Assembly (NCBI GenBank): GCA_910584265.1
Contig: CAJTZE010000006.1
Location: forward strand, 1-64,000
Direction of reading: 5' to 3'
Source: an uncultured Dorea sp.
GTDB lineage: Bacteria > Bacillota > Clostridia > Lachnospirales > Lachnospiraceae
DNA length: 64,000 bases
The stretch's first letter is position 1, and each line of letters starts with the position of its first letter. Below are positions 46,817-54,276 of this stretch, piece by piece. The notes beneath the pieces were generated by a model. That model was given only the letters and a program-made list of their open reading frames with translations. It made no database searches and was not told the DNA's origin. The position numbers and the translations under genes are program-made.

Positions 46817-48328
46817 ATGATTAGAGGACTGGATACTGAGGTCAAAAGAATCAGGAGAAAGGTATTCAAGGAGGTAGCGGCGTTAGGGTTTAAGGGTTCT
46901 CCAGAGACTCTGAACAATGATATGGAGGAGATTCCGTATCTGCTGGTAAACGAGGATTCACCCAGATACAGGGAGAATGTTTACCGCGCCAGGTCAATTG
47001 TAAGGGAGCGCCTCCGTCTGGCCATGGGTCTTTCTCTTAGGCCGGAAAACAAGCATGTGCATCTGACAGCGGGAGTGGAGGCGAGCAATATTTCCGATAA
47101 GTATTATGAGCCGCCGCTTATGCAGGTAATCCCTTCCGCATGTGAAGCCTGCGAGGAAAAGGGCTATGAGGTCAGCGATATGTGTAAGGGCTGTCTTGCA
47201 CATCCCTGTATGGAGGTCTGCCCGAAGGGCGCGATTTCATTTGTAAAGGGCAAGTCTTATATCGATCAGGAAAAGTGTATCAAGTGCGGCAAATGCAAAT
47301 CCGCATGTCCGTACGATGCGATTTCCAAGAAGGAACGTCCCTGCCAGATGGCGTGCGGCGTCGGCGCGATCGATTCGGATAATATGGGAAGAGCGCATAT
47401 TAATAATGACAAATGCGTATCCTGCGGTATGTGTATGGTAAACTGCCCGTTTGGGGCGATTTCAGATAAATCCCAGATCTTCCAGCTTGCCCGTGCGCTG
47501 ACAGAGGGCGACGAGATTATTGCAGAGCTGGCTCCGGCATACGTGGGACAGTTTGGAGATAACATTACGCCGAGGAATCTGAAGGCGGCGCTGAAGGAGA
47601 TGGGCTTCTCCGAGGTATACGAGGTGGCGCTGGGTGCAGATATCGGAGCCATTGCAGAGGCGCACCACTATGTAAATAAGGTTACTACCGGGGAGCTTCC
47701 GTTCCTCCTTACCTCCTGCTGTCCGTCCTGGGCAATGCTTGCAAAGATCTACTTCCCAACGCTGGCGGATAAGGTATCCCAGGAGTTGACGCCGATGGTA
47801 GCTACTGCCCGCACCATTAAGAAGGAGCATCCGAATGCAAGGGTCGTATTTATCGGGCCCTGTGCGGCAAAGAAGCTGGAGGCCATGAGAAGAACCGTAA
47901 GGAGCGACGTGGACTTTGTGGTTACCTATGAGGAGCTGCAGGCCATGTTTGACGCCAAAGGGATCAATCTGGAGGAATTCGAGGCGGAATCTTCCTTCCA
48001 CGATGCAACCGGAGCGGGAAGAGGCTATGCGGTTGCCGGAGGCGTGGCAGAGGCAATTGAGAAATGTATCAAGGAATACTATCCGGATGTGGATGTCCAC
48101 ATCGAACATGCGGAGGGACTTGCAGAGTGTAAGAAGACACTGATGCTGGCTAAGTCAGGGCGTATGAACGGCTGCCTGATCGAGGGCATGGGCTGTCCGG
48201 GCGGCTGCGTGGCAGGCGCCGGAACCAATATTCCGATCCCGAAGGCGCAGAAGAAGATCAAAGACTTTGTGAAGGCATCCTCCAAGCCGATCCCGGCGAA
48301 GGAATTAGAGGAGATCGAATTGAAGTAA
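46817..48328 (+). CDS. Monomeric FeFe hydrogenase, ferredoxin-dependent (group B type)
   Basis: A 503-aa protein. N-terminal region with 4Fe-4S ferredoxin motifs (CIKCGKCKSACPYDA, CVSCGMCMVNCPFGA), then the H-cluster domain: L1 LTSCCPSW, L2 IGPCAAKK, L3 EGMGCPGGCVAG. Takes electrons from ferredoxin to make H2. Start ATG 46817 chosen for AAGGAGG; six upstream codons rejected. No HydE/F/G maturases in the window. Confidence 0.92.
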   Translation: MIRGLDTEVKRIRRKVFKEVAALGFKGSPETLNNDMEEIPYLLVNEDSPRYRENVYRARSIVRERLRLAMGLSLRPENKHVHLTAGVEASNISDKYYEPPLMQVIPSACEACEEKGYEVSDMCKGCLAHPCMEVCPKGAISFVKGKSYIDQEKCIKCGKCKSACPYDAISKKERPCQMACGVGAIDSDNMGRAHINNDKCVSCGMCMVNCPFGAISDKSQIFQLARALTEGDEIIAELAPAYVGQFGDNITPRNLKAALKEMGFSEVYEVALGADIGAIAEAHHYVNKVTTGELPFLLTSCCPSWAMLAKIYFPTLADKVSQELTPMVATARTIKKEHPNARVVFIGPCAAKKLEAMRRTVRSDVDFVVTYEELQAMFDAKGINLEEFEAESSFHDATGAGRGYAVAGGVAEAIEKCIKEYYPDVDVHIEHAEGLAECKKTLMLAKSGRMNGCLIEGMGCPGGCVAGAGTNIPIPKAQKKIKDFVKASSKPIPAKELEEIELK

Positions 48329-48348
48329 ATATCGATTCATATTTTAAA

Positions 48349-48382
48349 CAGCCGCTGGAACAGACAATTGTTCCAGCGGCTG
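48349..48382 (+). terminator. Hairpin after the hydrogenase gene
   Basis: Perfect 14-bp stem CAGCCGCTGGAACA / TGTTCCAGCGGCTG, loop of 6, followed by the T-rich AGTTATTATTTATG. Confidence 0.65.
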
Positions 48383-48495
48383 AGTTATTATTTATGAATA
48401 CTGAGCGGCTTAGGCTCTTTTATTATAGATAGAACAAATAAATGCAGGAATATATAGATGCAGCCTATTAGACAAAGACGAAAATAGGGATTAGA

Positions 48496-48558
48496 ATGAG
48501 TATGTTTAAACTATATGAAATCGTGATTGATACTGGAGATAAGAAGCGGGAATGTTGA
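48496..48558 (+). CDS. Candidate 20-codon leader ORF overlapping the ABC ATPase start
   Basis: ATG after AGGG (6 bases), encodes MSMFKLYEIVIDT... and ends TGA at 48556-48558, overlapping the ATPase ATG at 48552. The ATPase itself has only a weak SD, so coupling is plausible. Not recognised. Confidence 0.3.
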   Translation: MSMFKLYEIVIDTGDKKREC

Positions 48559-49328
48559 GTGCTAAGACAAAGGAACCGATTGTAGAAATGAAAAATGTGA
48601 AGAAGGCATTTGGCTATATTCAGGCGCTGGAGGATATGAATTTCTCAGCATATGCAGGTGAAGTAACGGCAATTGTAGGAGATAACGGTTCGGGAAAAAG
48701 TACGCTGATCAAAATATTGACGGGTTGTCTGAAACCGGATGAGGGGGAAGTATGGATCAAGGGCAGATATTTTTCATCCCTAACGGTAAAGCAGTCTATA
48801 AAAGAAGGGATTACAGCGGTTTATCAGGATCTTGCGCTGGATAACTGCAAGGATTGTGCCGGGAATATATTTTTGGGGCGGGAGCTTGTGAAGCATGGCA
48901 TATTTCTCGACCATGAACGGATGCGCAGGAGTACGGAGGAGCTGCTTTTACGTCTGCATATTTCAATTCCTGACATTACCCAGCCGGTAGAGAGAATGTC
49001 GGGCGGCCAGAGACAGGCCCTTGCAATTGCAAGGGCGGTCTATGCGGGAGGAGATATCCTTATTTTTGATGAACCTACTTCGGCTATGGGAGTGAAAGAA
49101 ACCTCCCGTATTTTGAAGTTGTTTTTGGAGCTGAAAGCGGAAGGAAAGTCGATTATTTTGAACAGCCATAATCTTTTTCAGGTATTTGATATTTCCGATA
49201 GAATCTGTGTGATCCATAACGGCAGGTTTGTGGATTCGTTCCTGACGAAGGACAGCTCGCCGCAGAAGCTGCATGAACTGATCGTGGAGAAAGAAGAGGA
49301 ATTGAGCGATGAAACGATGGCTAAGTAA
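48552..49328 (+). CDS. Sugar/nucleoside-type ABC transporter ATPase, single domain
   Basis: A 258-aa ATPase of the ribose/xylose (RbsA/XylG-like) type but with only one nucleotide-binding domain. Walker A VGDNGSGKST, signature MSGGQRQALA, Walker B ILIFDEPTSAMG. First transporter gene of a four-gene operon; overlaps the permease by 20 bases. Substrate unknown; the linked PsuG-like gene suggests a nucleoside-like sugar. Confidence 0.85.
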   Translation: MLSAKTKEPIVEMKNVKKAFGYIQALEDMNFSAYAGEVTAIVGDNGSGKSTLIKILTGCLKPDEGEVWIKGRYFSSLTVKQSIKEGITAVYQDLALDNCKDCAGNIFLGRELVKHGIFLDHERMRRSTEELLLRLHISIPDITQPVERMSGGQRQALAIARAVYAGGDILIFDEPTSAMGVKETSRILKLFLELKAEGKSIILNSHNLFQVFDISDRICVIHNGRFVDSFLTKDSSPQKLHELIVEKEEELSDETMAK

Positions 49329-50262
49329 GTATTCTCAGCAGATATTCCTTTTTGCCGCCATGATGGTTATCTGTATTGTACTGACAAGGAAGAGCGAATA
49401 TTTTTTGACGTGGAGAAATATAAGAAATATTCTGGAAGCGAACAGCTATAGATTAATTCTTGCAATTGGAATGACCTTTGTGATCGCATCGGGAGTTATG
49501 GATTTATCGGCAGGAGCCATTGTGTCCATGTGCGGCGTGATCATGGCGGTTGTACTGCACATGGAAATACCGGTGCCGGCCGCTGTGCTGATAGGAATTT
49601 TATCAGGAATGATGTTCGGTATAGTAAACGGGCTCCTGATCCATTACACCGGCATTAATTTTTTTATTCTTACGCTGGCCGTAAGCGGTATGCTGCGGGG
49701 AGTTTCCCTGATAATTACCGATGGAAAGCCGATCACAAAGTTTGGACAGGACTTTATCTATCTGGGAATCGGCCGGATCGGGGAATTGCAGCTATCTGTG
49801 CTAGCCGCTCTTTTCCTTGTGCTGATATCCGTTCCGCTGATGTTCCATATGAAATGGGGCAGTTATGTTTTATCCCTTGGAGGCAATAGGGAAGCGCTTG
49901 TTAAGTCCGGGATCCGGACAGGCTTTTACCGGGCGTCCGTCCATGCATTTCTTGGAGTGATGGCGGCGGTGACAGCAGTGATCATAACGGCACGGCTGAA
50001 TTCAGCAGAGCCAAATGCCGGAATGAATATGGAACTGGACGCGATTACGGCGGTGGTGATGGGAGGTACTTCCATTAAAGGAGGAAAAGCAAGTATTGCA
50101 GGAACTGTGCTGGCGGTTCTGATCCTCGGTGTTATACGGAACGGGCTGACACTTATGAGTGTGTCTTCGGATTACCAGCAGTGGATCACAGGGTTTCTGC
50201 TTTTGGTATCCGTATTGATTTCAGAAATTAAAGTTCATAAATTCAGGACTTTAATGAAATAA
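49309..50262 (+). CDS. ABC permease, ribose (RbsC) family
   Basis: A 317-aa membrane protein of the branched-chain amino acid/ribose superfamily. Multi-helix with IASGVMDLSAGAIVSMCG and the AVVMGGTSIKGGKASIAGT motif characteristic of RbsC. Likely a homodimeric channel, as there is one permease gene. Confidence 0.88.
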   Translation: MKRWLSKYSQQIFLFAAMMVICIVLTRKSEYFLTWRNIRNILEANSYRLILAIGMTFVIASGVMDLSAGAIVSMCGVIMAVVLHMEIPVPAAVLIGILSGMMFGIVNGLLIHYTGINFFILTLAVSGMLRGVSLIITDGKPITKFGQDFIYLGIGRIGELQLSVLAALFLVLISVPLMFHMKWGSYVLSLGGNREALVKSGIRTGFYRASVHAFLGVMAAVTAVIITARLNSAEPNAGMNMELDAITAVVMGGTSIKGGKASIAGTVLAVLILGVIRNGLTLMSVSSDYQQWITGFLLLVSVLISEIKVHKFRTLMK

Positions 50263-50287
50263 TAATTTTCAAAGGAGGAGCGATGTT

Positions 50288-51376
50288 ATGAAAAAGCGTA
50301 TTTTGGCGGTTTTATTGTCAGTGAGCTGTATGGCAGCCATGATGACAGGCTGTGGAAGCAAGGCGGACGAGCCAAAGGAGGAGACTGTGAAAGAGGAGGA
50401 GCCGGCCGGAGAAGAAGAAAAAGGAAGCGGGGTAGATGATATTCTTGCCGATGTGTAGGCGAAGATGAATGAGGCGCTGGGGGAGATGCCGGAGACTGGA
50501 AAGGGAGAAAGAATCGGAATCCTGATCAGCTCCACTTCCAATGAGTTCTGGGGAACAATGAAGACGCGTTATGAGGAAGCGGCTGAGGAGCTTGGAATTG
50601 AAGTAGAGGTGTTTGAGGCTTCTGCTGAGGATGACACACAAGGCCAGCTGGATGCTCTGAATACCATGATTCCTATGGGGTTTGACGCGATTATTTTATC
50701 ACCGATTGACGGAACGAATCTGATTCCTGGTATCGTTGCGGCAAATGAAGAGGGCATTCCGGTTATTAATCTGGGGCCTGGCGTGGATATGGACGCTTTG
50801 GCAGATGCTAATGGGCATCTGGATGGAAAGATTACAGTAAATTTTGAGGAGCAGGGAAGCACCGTTGCAAAAGATATGATTTCCCGTATGCCGGAGGGCG
50901 GAAAGGCTGCAATTTTATCCGGTCTTGAAGGAGCAGGGCAGAGTGTGGGACGGACAAACGGAGCGGCGAAGGTATTTGAGGAGACAGAGGGTGTTGAGCT
51001 GGCTGCGGCACAGGCATGTGACTGGGATACCGAGAAGGCATATGAGGCGGCAAAGGATATTTTGACGGCTAATCCAGATCTGAAGGGTATCTTTGCATGC
51101 AATGACAACATGGCTCTGGCAGCAGTGCGTGCATTACAGGAAATGGAAAACGAGGATGTTATGGTATATGGTGTAGACTATACCTCTGACGCAAAGGCCG
51201 CCATCGAGGAAGGAACGATGATGGGAAGCATGACCTATTCCAGCACGATTTATACAAAGGCGGCAGAAGAGATGGCAATGCTGGTGATACAGGGAAAGAC
51301 CTTTGATGAGCCTGTATACCTTCCGCTTACTCTGGTAAATCAGGATAATGTATCTGATTTTGAAGGCTGGAGATAG
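50288..51376 (+). pseudogene. ABC substrate-binding lipoprotein (RbsB-like), interrupted by in-frame UAG
   Basis: A 362-codon type I periplasmic-binding protein. Lipobox is MMTGCGSK; the core runs from RIGILISSTSNEFWGTMK through SPIDGTNLIPGIVAA and IFACNDNMALAAVRAL to DFEGWR. Codon 57 (50456-50458) is TAG, in the acidic linker between lipoprotein anchor and domain. The frame continues cleanly (AKMNEALGEMPE). A restart at ATG 50465 would make a cytosolic protein without signal peptide. A Gln (CAG) to TAG change is the simple explanation. Downstream domain looks functional. Confidence 0.82.
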
Positions 51377-51379
51377 ACA

Positions 51380-52138
51380 ATGGAGCATCTGGTTGAAACA
51401 GCACTGCTGACGCATGGACTTAAGTCTGTTACCAATGAGGAAATACAGCGTGTGTGGACGGATAAAACAGAGAATATTGTCTGGGTTTCCAAAGGAGAGA
51501 TCATCATCGGCAGTATGGAAGATTATCTGGATTTCCGCACAGAGGCGGATAAGCTGATCCGGATTGACTGTGAGACGCTGGAGCATGCATTAAAGAAAGG
51601 CCTTTCTGGAGCCTTGACGGCTTCCGGAACGATGGCAGTCTGCCGGAAATACGGGATTCCCCTTGCAGTAACCTGCGGGATGGGGGGAATCGGGGACATT
51701 AAGGGAGAAGAGCTGTGCCCGGATCTTCCGGCTCTGGCAGAGATTCCGACGGCTTTGGTTTCTGCAGGACCCAAGGATATGCTGGACAGACAGGGTACGA
51801 TTACCTGGCTAACAGAACATGGAGTAACCGTCTTGGGAGCACAGCGTGATTACTGTACCGGGTATATCTTTGCAGGAGAAAAAGTCAGGCTGCAGGGTGT
51901 GTATGAAGGCGGATGTAAGGCGCCGCTTCTGATCATCAATGAAATTCCAGAGGAGCAGCGGATTCTGAACCGGCGGATACTAAAGGACGCTGTTTTGGAA
52001 GGGAAGAAGGCAGAGCGGGAAGGGAAATATTATCATCCGGCTGTGAATGGGAGAATCGATGAACTGACAGAAGGATATTCGTCTAAGATCCAGCTGAAAG
52101 CGCTGTTAGCTAACATCCGGCTTGCGAAGAAGCTGTAA
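51380..52138 (+). CDS. Pseudouridine-5'-phosphate glycosidase-like protein (PsuG/IndA family)
   Basis: A 252-aa protein, shorter than PsuG (about 305). Matching blocks: VETALLTHG (position of the catalytic Glu), GLSGALTASGTMAVCRKYGI, VTCGMGGIGD, DLPALAEIPTALVSAGPKDMLD (Lys aligned with the Schiff-base Lys166 of E. coli PsuG), and INEIPEE. The residue aligned with Lys93 reads Arg (LIRIDCETL). PsuG breaks the C-C bond of pseudouridine-5'-phosphate. No PsuK kinase lies next to it; it follows a sugar-type ABC transporter by 3 bases. Actual substrate unknown. Confidence 0.78.
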   Translation: MEHLVETALLTHGLKSVTNEEIQRVWTDKTENIVWVSKGEIIIGSMEDYLDFRTEADKLIRIDCETLEHALKKGLSGALTASGTMAVCRKYGIPLAVTCGMGGIGDIKGEELCPDLPALAEIPTALVSAGPKDMLDRQGTITWLTEHGVTVLGAQRDYCTGYIFAGEKVRLQGVYEGGCKAPLLIINEIPEEQRILNRRILKDAVLEGKKAEREGKYYHPAVNGRIDELTEGYSSKIQLKALLANIRLAKKL

Positions 52139-52161
52139 GCTGGAATTGTATCAAACACATA

Positions 52162-52204
52162 AAAAGGGATTGGACTCCGCAAAAAGAGGAGTCTGGTCCC
52201 TTTT
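52162..52204. terminator. Bidirectional terminator between the PsuG-like and ABC-F genes
   Basis: A 17-bp stem (AAAAGGGATTGGACTCC with its partner) with three wobbles and U-rich ends in both directions. Confidence 0.85.
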
Positions 52205-52221
52205 ATGATTGATGCCGCAAT

Positions 52222-53748
52222 TTATAATTCGATTGTCCTTGTTGCAATTTTCCTGCGGAATCTTGCATCGTGTTCTACGAAGAGCATTGCAGGCCGGAAC
52301 TTTAATAATAGTTCTTCCACCTGCATTCTCGAGAACACATCGATATAATTCAGAGGTTCATCCCATATATAGAGATGTGCAGGTGTCAGAAGGCTTTCTG
52401 CCAGCAGGATCTTCTTTTTCTGTCCTTCCGAATAATCCTCTATATTTTTCAGAAATTGGACACGGTCAAAATCAAGCTGTTTTAAGACTGAGCAGAACAG
52501 GCTTTTATCCAGATCCTGCTTAGTGCAGTATTCTGAAATGGTGCCTGTCAGCCCGGAGGTATCCTGATTCACATAGGAAATGATAAGCCCGGAAGCAGTT
52601 TCGCAGATACCGCTTTCCATTACCGGAAGCGGAGCAGTCCTAACGCCTGCCTTCTGCAGGAGTATTTTGAGCAATGTGGACTTGCCGCAGCCGTTTTTCC
52701 CGTGCAGGGCAATCCGGTCTCCTCTCTGCAGCTGAAATGTCAGGCCGGTAAAAAGGGGGCTGTCCGCATCCTGATACGCAAGGGAATAGTCCCTGATATT
52801 CACAAGTGTTTCTTTGTGATAGGAGAGAGGTGTCAGCTTCAGGGCGGCGGGTTCCTCCAGATCCGCCAGAAGTCCTTCTCTTTCTTTGATTTTCCGGTTT
52901 AACCGGTTTTTCATTTGTTTTACACGGCTCTGCATCTTTTTGGTTTTTGCACCGATATAAGCTCGTGTGGCAATGGAACGGTCATGCTCTTTCACTGGAT
53001 GAAAGCCGATTTTAGTACTTTCATTTTTATCGGCCCACTGAGAGGCCTGTGCCGCTGCGGACTTAAGCTTCTTGATCTCTTTCCGGTGCTTTTCATTTTC
53101 CGTAAGTGCAAATTGGTCTTTCCGCCGTTTGTTTTCCTGCCAGCTTGAAAAATTACCGCTCTGGACCTCTATGGTACGTCTGTTCAGAACAAGCACATGG
53201 TCGATACAGGCGTCTAAGAGATCCCGGTCGTGAGATACGAGGATAAAGCTTTTCTTAGAAGCCAGATAATGCTTTACGATTTCTCTGGATTCTTGATCCA
53301 GATGATTTGTCGGCTCATCAATAAGCAGAAAGTCATTGTCTCCTGAAAATAATACTGCCAGCAGGATCTTTGTTTGTTCTCCGGGACTTAAAGCTGTAAA
53401 TGGACGGTACAGGATCTCTGTATCTGCGGATAACTGTTCCAGCTCACAGATTACCCGCCATAATTCACACTGGCCTTTGACATCCTCTATAAATTCTGCC
53501 GCAGGCATCTGGAACTGCTCTTTTGTAAGCTCGTACGGGAAATAGTCAAATACTGCCGGCGTAGTAATAGCGCCTGTATAAGAATAGTTTCCCATCAGGA
53601 GCTTTAAAAAGGTGGTTTTTCCTTTTCCGTTGCGCCCGATAAATCCCAGCTTCCAATCCGTATCAATGGAAAAGGATACGCCTTCAAACGTGTTATCGAT
53701 ACTTCCTTCATAGGCAAATGTGAGATCTGCCACATTGATCTGTGCCAT
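52222..53748 (-). CDS. ABC-F ATPase, antibiotic-resistance/ribosome-protection type (Lsa/Msr-like)
   Basis: A 508-aa protein with two ABC domains joined by a long basic interdomain helix, no membrane segment. First domain: GRNGKGKTT, LSPGEQTK, LLIDEPTNHLD. Second domain: GKNGCGKST, YSEGQKKK, YIWDEPLNYID. ABC-F proteins of this build dislodge lincosamide/streptogramin/pleuromutilin-type drugs from the ribosome. The resistance spectrum cannot be read here. Start ATG 53748 chosen for GGAGG 7 bases upstream; earlier in-frame ATG codons lie in the leader. Leader structure indicates drug-inducible attenuation. Confidence 0.85.
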   Translation of the reverse strand: MAQINVADLTFAYEGSIDNTFEGVSFSIDTDWKLGFIGRNGKGKTTFLKLLMGNYSYTGAITTPAVFDYFPYELTKEQFQMPAAEFIEDVKGQCELWRVICELEQLSADTEILYRPFTALSPGEQTKILLAVLFSGDNDFLLIDEPTNHLDQESREIVKHYLASKKSFILVSHDRDLLDACIDHVLVLNRRTIEVQSGNFSSWQENKRRKDQFALTENEKHRKEIKKLKSAAAQASQWADKNESTKIGFHPVKEHDRSIATRAYIGAKTKKMQSRVKQMKNRLNRKIKEREGLLADLEEPAALKLTPLSYHKETLVNIRDYSLAYQDADSPLFTGLTFQLQRGDRIALHGKNGCGKSTLLKILLQKAGVRTAPLPVMESGICETASGLIISYVNQDTSGLTGTISEYCTKQDLDKSLFCSVLKQLDFDRVQFLKNIEDYSEGQKKKILLAESLLTPAHLYIWDEPLNYIDVFSRMQVEELLLKFRPAMLFVEHDARFRRKIATRTIEL

Positions 53749-53773
53749 AGTCATTCCTCCCTTCTGGTTCCAC

Positions 53774-53808
53774 AAAAAAACGGAACCATTTGCCGCCAAA
53801 CAGTTCCG
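53774..53808 (-). terminator. Terminator/antiterminator in the ABC-F leader
   Basis: On the minus strand CGGAAC pairs with GTTCCG (53808-53803, 53786-53781) and seven T follow. Alternatively TGGTTCC (53788-53782) pairs with GGAACCA (53771-53765), breaking the terminator. A typical attenuator. Confidence 0.75.
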
Positions 53809-53814
53809 TTACAT
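53809..53814 (-). other. Start-stop uORF (ATG TAA) before the ABC-F terminator
   Basis: ATG directly followed by TAA, with GAGG (53825-53822) 7 bases upstream. It ends right where the terminator stem begins. Only transcripts from the upper promoter contain the GAGG. Confidence 0.35.
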
Positions 53815-53825
53815 TCAATAACCTC

Positions 53826-53855
53826 ATTATATCAGGGAGAAACCAGCTTTTCCAA
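53826..53855 (-). promoter_or_regulatory. Proximal promoter of the ABC-F gene
   Basis: Minus strand TTGGAA (53855-53850), 18-bp spacer, TATAAT (53831-53826). Confidence 0.5.
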
Positions 53856-53986
53856 ACCGGGATAAAAACCGGCCGGAAACGCGGTATTTTAAATCTGCCT
53901 CTAACATAGTTCCACATGCAAAAAGAAAGGTTATGAGAACATAATCCACTTTTGGCAACATGATAAAACAGTATGCGGAATCTCCG

Positions 53987-54013
53987 CTATACTGTGACAA
54001 CAAACGTCTTCAT
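53987..54013 (-). CDS. Candidate 8-residue leader peptide
   Basis: Encodes MKTFVVTV then TAG, just ahead of a 12-bp-arm hairpin (about 53966-53993). Its SD is weak. Short, Val-rich stalling-type peptides precede many inducible resistance genes. Confidence 0.3.
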   Translation of the reverse strand: MKTFVVTV

Positions 54014-54028
54014 GTGATCAAAAGCAAA

Positions 54029-54040
54029 TTATCTCCTCAT
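54029..54040 (-). CDS. Candidate 3-residue uORF (Met-Arg-Arg)
   Basis: ATG AGG AGA TAA on the minus strand, after AAGGAG (12 bases) and a G-rich run, close to the predicted transcript start near 54063. Confidence 0.3.
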   Translation of the reverse strand: MRR

Positions 54041-54069
54041 CTTTCCACCCCTCTCCTTAAACTGGGGTA

Positions 54070-54099
54070 ATTATAGCACATCCCGGATACAGCTGTCAA
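54070..54099 (-). promoter_or_regulatory. Distal, consensus promoter of the ABC-F leader
   Basis: Minus strand TTGACA (54099-54094), 18-bp spacer, TATAAT (54075-54070). Gives a leader of about 315 bases. Confidence 0.75.
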
Positions 54100-54217
54100 G
54101 AATAAGTGTATCTGTTCCATACAGCCTTAGCCGGAGCGGACAGCACCATATAGACAGATGGTCAGGGCAGATACACAAATTGCAGCGTTTTCGCGTGATT
54201 TTCTTCAGCTTGTTACG

Positions 54218-54246
54218 TTGACAAAAAAGAACCTTATATTTATAAT
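54218..54246 (+). promoter_or_regulatory. Promoter of alaS
   Basis: Perfect TTGACA (54218-54223) and TATAAT (54241-54246), 17-bp spacer. The short leader excludes a T-box. Confidence 0.85.
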
Positions 54247-54276
54247 AAAAAATAGTGATTTTTCGAGGAGGACGCT

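Noticed and set aside
54247..54276. T-box riboswitch upstream of alaS
   Set aside because: The consensus promoter leaves a leader of only about 25 bases.
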